NCBI GenBank assembly: GCA_021768185.1
Contig: JAETNP010000002.1
Span: forward strand, 46,044-110,043
Length of the DNA: 64,000 nt
Source of the DNA: Oscillospiraceae bacterium
GTDB taxonomy: Bacteria; Bacillota; Clostridia; Oscillospirales; Oscillospiraceae
Direction: 5' to 3'
The notes beneath the pieces were generated by a model. It was not told the DNA's origin. It saw only the letters and a list, made by a program, of their open reading frames with translations, and searched no databases. Below, in pieces: positions 32,557-41,097 of the stretch (within the stretch, counting starts at the first letter, position 1; each line of letters starts with the position of its first letter). The position numbers and the translations under genes are program-made.

Positions 32557-33957
32557 ATGACGCCGCAGCGCAAAAACGACTTCTCCCAGGGCAGTATCGC
32601 GAAAAACATCCTGTCACTGGCCATCCCCCTGACGGTGGCCCAGCTGACGGTGGTCCTCTACAACGTGGTAGACCGGGCCTTCATCGGCCACATCGACGCC
32701 GTGGGCCGGGACGCCTTTACCGGCATCGGCCTGGTGATGCCGTGTACTTACATCATTACCGCCTTCGCCAACCTCTGCGGCACCGGCGGCGCGCCCCTGT
32801 TCTCCATCGCCCGGGGGCAGGGCCGGGACCAACGGGCCTCCCGGATCATGGGCGTGAGCTTCACCCTCCTGATCCTGCTGGGCGTGGCGCTGACCATCGG
32901 CTTCTATCTCTTCCAGACCCCCTTCCTCTACCTGGTGGGCGGCAGCGACGAGACGGTGGTCTACGCCAGGAGCTACCTGCAAATCTATCTCATCGGGGTC
33001 ATCCCGGTGATGATCGGCCTGGGGATGAACCCATTTATCAACGCCCAGGGCTTCGGCAAGGTGGGCATGACCACCACCCTCTTAGGAGCGGTCATCAACC
33101 TGATCCTGGACCCGGTGTTCATCTTCGTCCTGCATATGGGCGTCCAGGGCGCGTCCCTGGCCACGGTCATCGCCCAGACCTGCTCCGCCGTATGGGTCCT
33201 GGTCTTCCTGACGGGCAAAAAGGCCGTGCTGCGCCTGGACCGCGCAAGCCTGGGCCTGGACGGCCCCATCCTCCGCCGGATCTGCGGCCTTGGGCTGACG
33301 GGCTTCACCTTCTCCATCACCAACAGCCTGGTCCAGGCCCTGGGCAACGCCCAGCTGCAAGCCTACGGCGGGGCCTCCGGCGGCGACCTGTACGTAGCGG
33401 CCATGACGGCCATCGTCTCCGTCCGGGAGATCGTCTTCCAGCCCATCCGGGGCCTGACCCAGGGGGCCCAGCCGATCATCGGCTACAACTACGGCGCGGG
33501 CAAGTACAGCCGGGTCCGGGAGAGCATCCGGTTCCTGACGGCGGCCTGCCTGGGGTACAACGTCCTGGTCTGGGCGCTGCTGCTGGCCTTCCCCCGGGCG
33601 TTCATCCTGCTGTTCAACGACGACCCGGGCCTGCTGGCCGTGGGCGTGCCCGCCATGCGGGTCTACTACGCCGCCTATGTGATGATGAGCTTCCAGATGA
33701 TCGGCCAGAACACCTTTGTGGCCCTGGGGCGGGCGAAGAGCGCTGTGTTCTTTTCCCTGTTCCGGAAGGTGATCCTGGTGACGCCTCTGCTCCTTCTGCT
33801 GCCCCGCCTGTGGGGACTGGGGGCCTACGGCGTCTTCGCCGCGGAACCGGTGAGCGACATCATCGGCGGCGCGGCCTGCTTTATCACCATGATGTGTACC
33901 GTCTGGCGGGACATGAAACGCCCGGATGAGCCTGATGCCTTGCAAACAGAAGAATAA
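32557..33957 (+). CDS. MATE family efflux transporter
   Basis: A membrane protein of 466 residues with about 12 hydrophobic segments in two halves, typical of MATE exporters. The start NILSLAIPLTVAQLTVVLYNVVDRAFIGH and the second-half motif IRGLTQGAQPIIGYNYGAGKY are diagnostic. It exports drugs or metabolites using a Na+ or H+ gradient. CGGAGA precedes the ATG. The aldehyde dehydrogenase gene follows after 13 bases, so they are co-transcribed. Confidence 0.93.
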   Translation: MTPQRKNDFSQGSIAKNILSLAIPLTVAQLTVVLYNVVDRAFIGHIDAVGRDAFTGIGLVMPCTYIITAFANLCGTGGAPLFSIARGQGRDQRASRIMGVSFTLLILLGVALTIGFYLFQTPFLYLVGGSDETVVYARSYLQIYLIGVIPVMIGLGMNPFINAQGFGKVGMTTTLLGAVINLILDPVFIFVLHMGVQGASLATVIAQTCSAVWVLVFLTGKKAVLRLDRASLGLDGPILRRICGLGLTGFTFSITNSLVQALGNAQLQAYGGASGGDLYVAAMTAIVSVREIVFQPIRGLTQGAQPIIGYNYGAGKYSRVRESIRFLTAACLGYNVLVWALLLAFPRAFILLFNDDPGLLAVGVPAMRVYYAAYVMMSFQMIGQNTFVALGRAKSAVFFSLFRKVILVTPLLLLLPRLWGLGAYGVFAAEPVSDIIGGAACFITMMCTVWRDMKRPDEPDALQTEE

Positions 33958-33970
33958 GGGAGGAAAACCT

Positions 33971-35350
33971 ATGACCGCATCGGACATGCAGCAGATCGTA
34001 GAAAAACAGCGCGCTTATTTTCAGACCGGGGCGACGCTGGACCTGGATTTCCGCCTCCGGGCGCTGGAGCGGCTTTCCGCCTGCATCCGCGTCAACGAGA
34101 AGGCCATCCACGAAGCACTCCGCCAGGACCTGGGCAAGAGCGCCTTCGAGGGCTATATGTGCGAGACGGGGATGGTGCTCAGCGAGCTGCGCTATATGCG
34201 CCGGCATCTCCGTTCCTTCGCCCGGGAGCGGACCGTCCCCACGCCCCTGGCCCAGTTCCACGCCCGCAGTTATAAGAAGCCGTCGCCCTACGGGGTGACC
34301 CTTATCATGAGCCCCTGGAACTACCCCTTCCTGCTGACCATGGAGCCGCTGGTGGACGCCATTGCCGCCGGGAACACCGCCGTGGTCAAGCCCAGCGCCT
34401 ACTCCCCCCACACCAGCGCCCTGATGGCCAAGCTCATCCGCAAGTGCTTCAACGAGGAGTACGCGGCGGTGGTCACCGGCGGCCGTGCGGAGAACGCCGC
34501 CCTGCTGGAGCAGAAATTCGACCTGATCTTCTTCACCGGCAGCCAGGCCGTAGGCCGGGAGGTGATGGCCCGGGCGTCGGAGCACCTGACCCCCGTCATC
34601 CTGGAGCTGGGCGGCAAAAGCCCCTGCGTGGTGGACCGGACCGCCAATCTGAAACTGACGGCCCGGCGGATCGTCTTCGGCAAATATCTCAACTGCGGCC
34701 AGACCTGCGTGGCCCCGGATTACATCTACTGCGACCGACAGGTGAAGGACCAACTGGTCCCCCTGCTGAAAGAGGAGATCTGGAAGCAGTTCGGACCTCA
34801 TCCCCTGGAAAACCCAGACTACGGAAGAATTGTCAACGAAAAGCACTTTACACGCATTTTGAGCCTTGCGGACCCCAATAAGGTGGTCCACGGCGGCGGC
34901 TCCCGCCGGGAGACCCTGCAAATCGAGCCCACCGTGATGGACAACGTAACCTTTGCGGACCCGGTCATGGGCGAGGAGATCTTCGGTCCCCTCCTCCCCA
35001 TCCTGACCTACGATACCCCGGAGGAGGCCATCGCCGAGATCAACCGCCGCCCCCACCCCCTGGCACTGTACATCTTCACCGGCAGCAAAGCTGTCGCCCA
35101 AGCGTTTACCACCCGCTGCGGCTTCGGCGGCGGGTGCGTCAACGACGTGATTATCCATCTGGCCACCAGCGAAATGGGCTTCGGCGGCTTCGGCGAGAGC
35201 GGTATGGGTTCCTACCACGGCCGGGAGGGCTTCAACGCCTTTTCCCACACCAAGAGCATCGTGAACAAGAGCACCTGGATGGACCTGCCCATGCGCTATC
35301 AGCCCTACCGGAAGCTCCACGAAAACATGATCCGCCTGTTCATGCGGTAG
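33971..35350 (+). CDS. NAD(P)-dependent aldehyde dehydrogenase (class 3-like)
   Basis: A protein of 459 residues, short for the superfamily and typical of class 3 (ALDH3-like). The general base Glu212 is in VILELGGKSP, the catalytic nucleophile Cys246 in NCGQTCVAPDY, and the cofactor-binding segment is SPWNYPFLLTMEPLV. It oxidises fatty or aromatic aldehydes to acids. The hydrophobic C-terminus fits membrane association. The start is ATG 33971 after GGGAGG; an ATG within the end of the MATE gene is rejected. Confidence 0.93.
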   Translation: MTASDMQQIVEKQRAYFQTGATLDLDFRLRALERLSACIRVNEKAIHEALRQDLGKSAFEGYMCETGMVLSELRYMRRHLRSFARERTVPTPLAQFHARSYKKPSPYGVTLIMSPWNYPFLLTMEPLVDAIAAGNTAVVKPSAYSPHTSALMAKLIRKCFNEEYAAVVTGGRAENAALLEQKFDLIFFTGSQAVGREVMARASEHLTPVILELGGKSPCVVDRTANLKLTARRIVFGKYLNCGQTCVAPDYIYCDRQVKDQLVPLLKEEIWKQFGPHPLENPDYGRIVNEKHFTRILSLADPNKVVHGGGSRRETLQIEPTVMDNVTFADPVMGEEIFGPLLPILTYDTPEEAIAEINRRPHPLALYIFTGSKAVAQAFTTRCGFGGGCVNDVIIHLATSEMGFGGFGESGMGSYHGREGFNAFSHTKSIVNKSTWMDLPMRYQPYRKLHENMIRLFMR

Positions 35351-35383
35351 CGGCAGGCATCAAAAGAAAGGAAGATTCCCAAC

Positions 35384-35929
35384 ATGAAAACAAAAAAGTG
35401 GATGATACTGCTCCTCACCGCCGTCTTTGCCCTCAGCGCCTTGACCGGATGTTCCGAGGAGACGCCCACCGGCTCCTATTCCTCCTTCACCGCCGGCACC
35501 CTGGACGGCGGCACCTTTACCCAGGACGACATCAAGTCCAAAGACCTCACCATCATCAATTACTGGGGCATGTTCTGCGGCCCCTGCCGGTCCGAGATGC
35601 CCGACCTGGCGGCCTATGCCAAAGCCCTGCCGGACAACGTGCAGCTCATCACCATCTGCATCGACGCCCTCAATGATATCGACGGCACCCGGGAATTTCT
35701 GAATTCCTGCGGCTATGAAGGCGTCACCCTCGTCAGCGGAGACGAGGCCCTCGCCTCCGTTGTAAACCAGGTGCAGTCCTTCCCCACAACGGTCTTCGTC
35801 AACAGCAAGGGCGAGGTCACAGGCGAGACCATTATCGGGACGCAGCCGGACCTGGCGGCGGCATTTACCGCGGCGGCCAACAAGGTGCTGAAAGCGGAAG
35901 GAAAGGCGGAGATCAGCGTTGCGGAGTAA
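35384..35929 (+). CDS. TlpA-like thioredoxin-fold lipoprotein
   Basis: A protein of 181 residues: a lipoprotein signal peptide (Cys23 in LTGC) and a thioredoxin-like domain with the active-site CGPC (in WGMFCGPCRSEMPDL) and the cis-Pro loop SFPTTVF. It handles thiol-disulfide exchange outside the membrane. It is followed by a CD1871A-type CXXC peptide and a membrane 4Fe-4S protein. The three probably pass electrons across the membrane to keep the CGPC pair reduced. Confidence 0.9.
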   Translation: MKTKKWMILLLTAVFALSALTGCSEETPTGSYSSFTAGTLDGGTFTQDDIKSKDLTIINYWGMFCGPCRSEMPDLAAYAKALPDNVQLITICIDALNDIDGTREFLNSCGYEGVTLVSGDEALASVVNQVQSFPTTVFVNSKGEVTGETIIGTQPDLAAAFTAAANKVLKAEGKAEISVAE

Positions 35930-36062
35930 GATACGCTGGCCGTCTCTGGCCCTGCTGGCGATGGCCCTGGCCTTTATCGCCATAGGCGCCCTTAACGGCG
36001 AATACCGGGAGGTCCTGGGAAAGGCGGTGCGGATATGCCTGGAATGCATCGGAATCGGGTAA
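35919..36062 (+). CDS. CD1871A family CXXC-containing small membrane protein
   Basis: A peptide of 47 residues, not apparent without looking for very short genes. One membrane helix (LALLAMALAFIAIGALNGEY) precedes the family signature VRICLECIGIG with its CxxC. TTG start (35919) inside the end of the TlpA-like gene, with GGCGGAG ahead. This gene regularly sits between a TlpA-like and a 4Fe-4S protein gene in Clostridia, and the same order is seen here. Its stop overlaps the start of the next gene. Confidence 0.82.
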   Translation: MRSKIRWPSLALLAMALAFIAIGALNGEYREVLGKAVRICLECIGIG

Positions 36063-36946
36063 AGAAAAAGCCCCGCCTCTCCTTCCAGCGCACCATGCAG
36101 CTGCTGGCCGCCATCCTCTTCAATGGCTACGTCATTGGTTTCGGGAAAGGGAAAATCTTCACCGGCGGCAGCAAGGCCTTCTGCGTCCCGGTGCTGAACT
36201 GCTACTCCTGCCCCGGGGCCCTGGGGGCCTGCCCCATCGGCTCCTTACAGGCGGTGCTGGGCGACCGGCGCAGCGGCTTCCCCTTCTACGTGCTGGGGAC
36301 GCTGATGCTCTTCGGCGTGGTGCTGGGGCGGGCGGTGTGCGGACTGCTGTGCCCCTTCGGGCTGGTCCAGGACCTGCTGCATAAGATCCCCGTGAAAAAA
36401 GTCAAGGTCCCCACCCTCATCGACCGCCCCGCCAGATACGGGAAATATGTGGTCCTGCTGGTGCTGGTAGTCCTCCTCCCCGCCTTCGCGGCGACGGAGA
36501 CCGGCCTCGCGCCCCCCTATTTCTGCAAGTACCTCTGCCCCGCCGGGACCCTGGGCGGCGGCATCCCCCTGCTGCTGGCCAACCCGGGCCTGCGGCAGGC
36601 GGCGGGCGTCCTGTTCGGATGGAAGACGCTGGTGCTGGCGGTGATCCTGATCGCTTCCATGTTCATCCACCGCCCCTTCTGCAAGTACCTCTGCCCTCTG
36701 GGTGCTTTCTACGCCCTATTCAACCGGTTCAGCTTCTATCAGATGCACCTGGACAGAGATAAATGCGTGAACTGCAAGAAATGCGAGCAAACGTGCCCCA
36801 TGGACGTAGAGATCACCAGGCAGATCAACTCTCCCGAGTGCATCCGCTGCGGGAAGTGCAAAAACGTTTGTCCCACCGGAGCGATCTTCTCCGGATTCAC
36901 CTGCCATACAGCGAAAGAGCGCGAAGCGCGGTCCGGCGAAAGCTGA
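36035..36946 (+). CDS. NapH-like membrane 4Fe-4S binding protein
   Basis: A protein of 303 residues with four to five membrane helices and conserved CysxxxCPxG-type loops (CYSCPGALGACPIGS, LLCPFGLVQD, YLCPAGTLGG, YLCPLGAFYAL), then two 4Fe-4S clusters near the C-terminus (CVNCKKCEQTCPMDV and CIRCGKCKNVCPTGAI). This is the NapH/CcoG-like type that moves electrons across the membrane. Alternative starts at 36035 and 36044 cannot be separated. With the TlpA-like and CXXC proteins it forms a redox operon. Confidence 0.88.
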   Translation: MPGMHRNRVKKKPRLSFQRTMQLLAAILFNGYVIGFGKGKIFTGGSKAFCVPVLNCYSCPGALGACPIGSLQAVLGDRRSGFPFYVLGTLMLFGVVLGRAVCGLLCPFGLVQDLLHKIPVKKVKVPTLIDRPARYGKYVVLLVLVVLLPAFAATETGLAPPYFCKYLCPAGTLGGGIPLLLANPGLRQAAGVLFGWKTLVLAVILIASMFIHRPFCKYLCPLGAFYALFNRFSFYQMHLDRDKCVNCKKCEQTCPMDVEITRQINSPECIRCGKCKNVCPTGAIFSGFTCHTAKEREARSGES

Positions 36947-36964
36947 GACCGCGCTCTCTTTTTA
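36925..36964 (+). terminator. Terminator overlapping the end of the 4Fe-4S gene
   Basis: AGCGCGGTC (36925-36933, inside the coding end) pairs with GACCGCGCT (36946-36954), followed by CTCTTTTTT. Confidence 0.75.
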
Positions 36965-37030
36965 ACCGGCGCATATCTTTTCAAAAACGCGGCACAACTA
37001 TGGTATTCCAAAAAACAGGAGAGTCTTGAC

Positions 37031-38002
37031 ATGAATGTAAATCCGAGAAAAGCGGCCGTCATCGGCTGCGGCTTTGTAGGCGCGTCCATCGCCTTCCGGT
37101 TCCTCCAGCAGGGCTTGTTCTCCCACCTGGTGCTGCTGGACGCCAACCAGGCCAAGGCGGAGGGCGAAGCCATGGACCTCAGCGACGGCCTCCCCTACGG
37201 CGCGGCCATGGAGATCACGGCGGGCACCTACGACGACATTGCGGACTGCGCCCTGGTGGTCATCACCGCCGGAGCCAACCAGAAGCCGGGAGAGACCCGT
37301 CTGGACCTGATCGGGCGGAATATCGCCATCATGGAGTCCATCATCCGTGAGATCACCGCCCGGGACTTCGGCGGCATCCTCTTAATTGTCTCCAACCCGG
37401 TGGACGTGCTGACCTACGCGGCCTGGAAGATCTCCGGCTATCCCAGGGAGCGGGTCATCGGCTCCGGCACCGTGCTGGACACCGGGCGGCTCAAGCAGCT
37501 GCTGGGCGAGGAGCTGCGGGTGGACAGCCGCAACATCCACGCCTTCATCATCGGGGAGCATGGGGACAGCGAACTGGCGGTGTGGAGCGAGGCCAACGTC
37601 TCCGGCCTGGCCCTGGAGGACTTCTGCCGGATCCGCGGCCAGGCCCTCAGCCGTCCGGACATGGACCGTCTCTACCGGCAGGTCCGGGACAGCGCCTATG
37701 AGATCATCAAGCGCAAGGGGGTCACCTGCTACGGCATCGCCATGGGCGTGGGGCGCATCGCGGCCTCTATTGTCCGGGACGAGCACGCGGTCCTGCCCAT
37801 CTCCGTGGTGCTCAGCGGACAGTACGGCCTGGACGGCCTGGCTCTGAGCATCCCCTCCATCGTAGGCCGGAACGGCCTGGAGGAGATCCTGGAGATCCCC
37901 CTCAGCGGCGAGGAGGAGAGCGCCCTGCGCTCCTCCGCCCAGCAGATGCAGGAGGTCATCTCCACCTTAAAATTGGGCCGGGAACCGGCCTATTCCAAGT
38001 AA
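37031..38002 (+). CDS. ldh: L-lactate dehydrogenase
   Basis: A protein of 323 residues with the NAD-binding start (AAVIGCGFVGASIAF), the substrate-specificity loop GANQKPGETRLDLI (Gln at the lactate/malate switch, favouring lactate), and the active-site His177 in IGEHGDSE. It reduces pyruvate to L-lactate, restoring NAD+ in fermentation. AGGAGAG precedes the ATG. It stands alone with a strong terminator, then a copy of the second repeat family. Confidence 0.95.
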   Translation: MNVNPRKAAVIGCGFVGASIAFRFLQQGLFSHLVLLDANQAKAEGEAMDLSDGLPYGAAMEITAGTYDDIADCALVVITAGANQKPGETRLDLIGRNIAIMESIIREITARDFGGILLIVSNPVDVLTYAAWKISGYPRERVIGSGTVLDTGRLKQLLGEELRVDSRNIHAFIIGEHGDSELAVWSEANVSGLALEDFCRIRGQALSRPDMDRLYRQVRDSAYEIIKRKGVTCYGIAMGVGRIAASIVRDEHAVLPISVVLSGQYGLDGLALSIPSIVGRNGLEEILEIPLSGEEESALRSSAQQMQEVISTLKLGREPAYSK

Positions 38003-38013
38003 GCCAAGACAGG

Positions 38014-38057
38014 AAAAGGCGAGCCCGTGAGGAATGCTCACGGGTCCGCCTTTATTT
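38014..38057 (+). terminator. Terminator of ldh
   Basis: AAAGGCGAGCCCGTGAG pairs with CTCACGGGTCCGCCTTT around GAATG, followed by ATTTAT. Confidence 0.8.
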
Positions 38058-38063
38058 ATAGTG

Positions 38064-38275
38064 CGGATCAAAAGCTGACGGGAACTCCCGGCGCTGTTTG
38101 CCACTTCGTGGCAAATGCGCGCTAAAGCCGCGTGTGTTTGGGATTGTACTGCAGGGAAGATTTTTTTAAGCGCGGCTTTTAGGGAATTTCGCGCCCTGCG
38201 GGGCGCGACCAGAGGCTCTGCCTCTGGTCTCCGCGGCCTTTGAAAAGGCCGGCGAAACTTTTATTGATCCGCATT
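38064..38275. repeat. Second structured repeat family, copy G
   Basis: The inverted counterpart of copy F. Read on the minus strand it gives GGCCTTTTCAAAGGCC, CCAGAGGC/GCCTCTGG, CGCGCCCTGCGGGGCGCG, AAAGCCGCG paired at a distance, and TTTGCCAC/GTGGCAAA around TTCG. Compared with copy F the stems differ on both arms together. It fills the gap between ldh and the acyltransferase gene. Confidence 0.8.
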
Positions 38276-38279
38276 GATA

Positions 38280-38963
38280 CTATCCTTCCATGCGCAGCTG
38301 GGGCGATTCACCCCGGTTGATTTCCGCCCGCAGGGCCTCCCGGACACGGTTCATCTCCGTTTTCCAGTCCGCGTCCCGCCGGAAGCTCACCGCCCGGCCC
38401 TCCGTAATGCGCCGTGACGCAGCGTCCAGCCGCAGGGGCACGAAGCGCAGGGGCTGTGTGGAGACCTTCCTCCAAAAGCGCTCAAGCAGCAGAAAGCCAT
38501 CGTAGACCTCCCCGATGCCGCTGGAATCGTCGGTGTAGTCCACATCCGGGAAGATCAGCACGCTCTCCCCCCTCTGCAGGGCCGCGATGGTCTCCCGGAA
38601 GGTATGTCCCAGCTTCACCGTGCCCCGGTAGACCGGAATGGCCCCCATGGACCGCATCAAACTGCTGACATACCCGGACACCCCCCAGGCCCCTATGGCC
38701 GCCAGAGGCTCCGGCATTCCGAACCGCTTGGAGAAGGTGTACTCCTGGTACTGCTTCCGGCAGGTCTCCTCCTCCAGAAACACGTGGAGCACCCACGGCC
38801 TCACGTCAAAGGGGAGCCAGCACAGCGCCGCCAGCGGCCCCAGCATATTGTTGTGGCTGCATACATACACCGCGGGCCCCTCCGGCTCCGAGACATTGAC
38901 GGACCAGCGGCCCACCCCCAGCCGGACGAAAAAACGGCTGAAATAAAAGAGTTTACCCCGCAT
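38280..38963 (-). CDS. PlsC-like acyltransferase family protein
   Basis: A protein of 227 residues resembling 1-acylglycerol-3-phosphate acyltransferases. The usual HX4D motif appears in altered form (SHNNMLGPL, no Asp at the expected place). Later motifs (GAIPVYRGTVKLGHTF; ESVLIFPDVDYTD) match the family. The missing Asp makes activity uncertain. It may modify lipids or glycolipids. Its start overlaps the end of the GT2-GtrA gene, indicating coupling and a joint role in envelope lipid-sugar synthesis. Confidence 0.65.
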   Translation of the reverse strand: MRGKLFYFSRFFVRLGVGRWSVNVSEPEGPAVYVCSHNNMLGPLAALCWLPFDVRPWVLHVFLEEETCRKQYQEYTFSKRFGMPEPLAAIGAWGVSGYVSSLMRSMGAIPVYRGTVKLGHTFRETIAALQRGESVLIFPDVDYTDDSSGIGEVYDGFLLLERFWRKVSTQPLRFVPLRLDAASRRITEGRAVSFRRDADWKTEMNRVREALRAEINRGESPQLRMEG

Positions 38964-40062
38964 GGGGCGCCTCCTCTCGAAAGACCCAGTGCATCTGGAT
39001 CTGATAGCTGCAGATGGCCAGGATGATATCCCCCAGCGCCTTGTTCACCGTGGGCCAGATCCCCGGCAGCAGCCAGTTCAGCGCCAGCAGCAGCAGATAG
39101 GAGCACATGAGCTGGCAGCCCCACAGGCAGTAATACCGCAATATGGTCCGCACGCTGGGATTGCCGCCGAATACATACCGCCGGTTCAGGGAATAGTTCA
39201 GTGCCGAAGACAGCGCCCGGGCCGACAGGGTGGACCACCAGTAGCAGTAGAGCTCCGGCAGGGGATGAAAGACCACCGTACTGCACAGCCAGAAGGCCGC
39301 CACGTCCGTCACCGCCGACAGCGCGGAGGAGGCCGTATACCAGCCCAGCCCGGAGACCAAAATCAGGAACACCCGCCAGGAGTCCCGCACCGCGTGGAGA
39401 TGGGTCCCCTCATTGTTGTTGTAGTAGATGACCTGGATGCTCACCTGCCGCAGCGGGACCCGGTCCCGGGCGGCCCGGATGAGCATATTCATCTCATACT
39501 CGTACCGCTCCCCCTTGATCCTGCCGCACCAGTCCAGCAGTTCCCACGGGATGCCCCGCAAGCCGGTCTGGGTGTCCCCCAGCCGGGGACCGTACAGGGT
39601 CCGGAAAGCCCAGCTGGTCAGCCGGTTGCCCACCTTGGACCGCGCCGGCACCTGGGGCAGGGTCAGGTCCCGCACTCCCAGCACCAGCTGGTCCGGCGCT
39701 TCCAGCGCGGCCCGCCCCACGGCGCAGATGTCCTCCACGCTGTGCTGTCCGTCGGCGTCCGCCGTCACTACGGCGCAGCCGGTCCACCGCTCCTGTCCGG
39801 CGATGTAGGCAAAGGCGTCCTTCATAGCCCGGCCCTTGCCCTGGTTGACCTGATGGCGCAGCACCGTACAGTCCGTCATGGCCTCCAGCTCCCGAAAAAT
39901 GCCCCGGCAGCCTTCTCTGCTGCCGTCGTCCACCACGACCACCTGCTCCGCGCCCCGTTCCAGCAAAGACGCCGCAAAACCCGGGAGCGTCCCGTCCGGG
40001 TCCAGCGCCGGAACGACAATCACGCAGCGGTTCAAAGCGCCCGCTTCCGTTTCCACACACAT
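38953..40062 (-). CDS. Family 2 glycosyltransferase fused to a GtrA-like membrane domain
   Basis: A protein of 369 residues. Residues 10-235 form a GT2 domain of the dolichyl-phosphate-sugar synthase type (VVVVDDGSREG; ADADGQHSVED; GDTQTGLRGIP). Residues 245-365 carry four membrane helices of the GtrA type (ALSSALNYSLNRRYVFGG). Such fusions transfer sugars to polyprenyl phosphate and move them over the membrane. The ATG at 40062 has AGGAGG 8 bases ahead. The acyltransferase gene follows with overlap. Two abutting perfect palindromes lie 41-84 bases upstream. Confidence 0.9.
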   Translation of the reverse strand: MCVETEAGALNRCVIVVPALDPDGTLPGFAASLLERGAEQVVVVDDGSREGCRGIFRELEAMTDCTVLRHQVNQGKGRAMKDAFAYIAGQERWTGCAVVTADADGQHSVEDICAVGRAALEAPDQLVLGVRDLTLPQVPARSKVGNRLTSWAFRTLYGPRLGDTQTGLRGIPWELLDWCGRIKGERYEYEMNMLIRAARDRVPLRQVSIQVIYYNNNEGTHLHAVRDSWRVFLILVSGLGWYTASSALSAVTDVAAFWLCSTVVFHPLPELYCYWWSTLSARALSSALNYSLNRRYVFGGNPSVRTILRYYCLWGCQLMCSYLLLLALNWLLPGIWPTVNKALGDIILAICSYQIQMHWVFREEAPHAG

Positions 40063-40102
40063 ACACACATCCTCCTGTCTGTCCTCCAGTACAGAAGATA
40101 TC

Positions 40103-40146
40103 CACCGGGCGGTATACCGCCCGGTGAAGCGGAGGGCCCTCCGCTT
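40103..40146. repeat. Two abutting perfect palindromes
   Basis: A 24-base perfect palindrome (40103-40126, centred on GGTATACC) is followed without a gap by a 20-base perfect palindrome (40127-40146, centred on GGGCCC). They lie in the upstream region of the GT2-GtrA gene. Confidence 0.8.
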
Positions 40147-40262
40147 CCTGTTTTATCCATCATACCCATCATAGAGCAAAAAGTTTAAGTTCAGTACAGA
40201 ACAATTTTAAATAATTGTTTAAGTTTTCCCTATTTCACATCCCGCAGCGTCCACAGCCTTTC

Positions 40263-40293
40263 AAAGGCCGCAGACATACCGTCTGCGGCCTTT
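40263..40293 (-). terminator. Hairpin downstream of the PilZ gene
   Basis: AAAGGCCGCAGAC and its exact complement around a 5-base loop. There is only a weak U-run, so it may be a terminator or an mRNA-stabilising hairpin. The rest of the 40147-40381 gap shows no gene. Confidence 0.5.
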
Positions 40294-40381
40294 GGCACAA
40301 GCTTCGGGTTCACAGCGTTCCCGCCTATGATATACCCTTGCTTCTCATTTGTCAATTTTGATTTTTAAAAACTGCCTTCTC

Positions 40382-41071
40382 TCAGTACGTCCCCCGCTGC
40401 TTGCGCTGTACGGCGAAGATATTCTGAGTGATCTTCTCCTGGTCGTTCTCGTTCAGCTCCAAAAACCGGCAGCCGTACTCGTACACGGAATTCCCCTTGT
40501 CGATGATACGCAGCACCTGGCAGAACATGGCGGAGATGTCCCGGTCGTCCATCAGCTTCACCTTCAGCAAAAACTTGTCGCCCTCCCGGTAGGGGTATTC
40601 CGAGCCGATGCACGCGCCCCCCACGCTGATGTTCAGCAGCCGGCAGGGCTTCTCTCCGGCCCCGATGCCCCCGAAGGTGGTAACGGTGGCCTCAATGTCG
40701 GTGCTCAGGCGGAAAAAGGCCCGGTCGTTGCCAATCCTGGTCACCACCAGCTCCTCCACCTGCCAGATGTGCATAGGGCCGGGGGAGATGGTCCCCTCCA
40801 TATAGACGGCCTTCCGCTCATGGTCATGATAGCCCCGGATGCGCACGCGCATGGGCTCCGTATCCGGCGGAATATCCGCCTCGGAATACTGGTACAGCTC
40901 CGCCATGCTTCCCCGCAGCCTCTGCAGCTTGGCCACAAACAGGAGGCGGCCGTCAAAGGTGGTCACCTCCACCCGCATACCGGAGTACGCCTCCATATCC
41001 TCTATGGGGTCCGGCTTTACCACAGTCGGCTTCTCTTTCTCAGATTTTTTAAAGAAATCCAGGAATCCCAC
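40382..41071 (-). CDS. PilZ domain c-di-GMP-binding protein (YcgR-like)
   Basis: A protein of 229 residues with an N-terminal YcgR-like beta domain and a C-terminal PilZ domain. The c-di-GMP motifs are a basic segment near RAFFRLSTDI (in place of RxxxR) and NISVGGACI (the D/NxSxxG motif). YcgR-type proteins slow motility or control surface polymers when c-di-GMP is high. GTG start with AGGAGG ahead. It follows the Ig-like membrane protein gene in the same operon. Confidence 0.88.
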   Translation of the reverse strand: MGFLDFFKKSEKEKPTVVKPDPIEDMEAYSGMRVEVTTFDGRLLFVAKLQRLRGSMAELYQYSEADIPPDTEPMRVRIRGYHDHERKAVYMEGTISPGPMHIWQVEELVVTRIGNDRAFFRLSTDIEATVTTFGGIGAGEKPCRLLNISVGGACIGSEYPYREGDKFLLKVKLMDDRDISAMFCQVLRIIDKGNSVYEYGCRFLELNENDQEKITQNIFAVQRKQRGTY

Positions 41072-41097
41072 GTGTTACCTCCTCACAGCGCGCCGCG

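Noticed and set aside
35919..36062. Treating 35930-36034 as an empty gap
   Set aside because: A 47-residue CXXC peptide with a TTG start and a family signature fills it.
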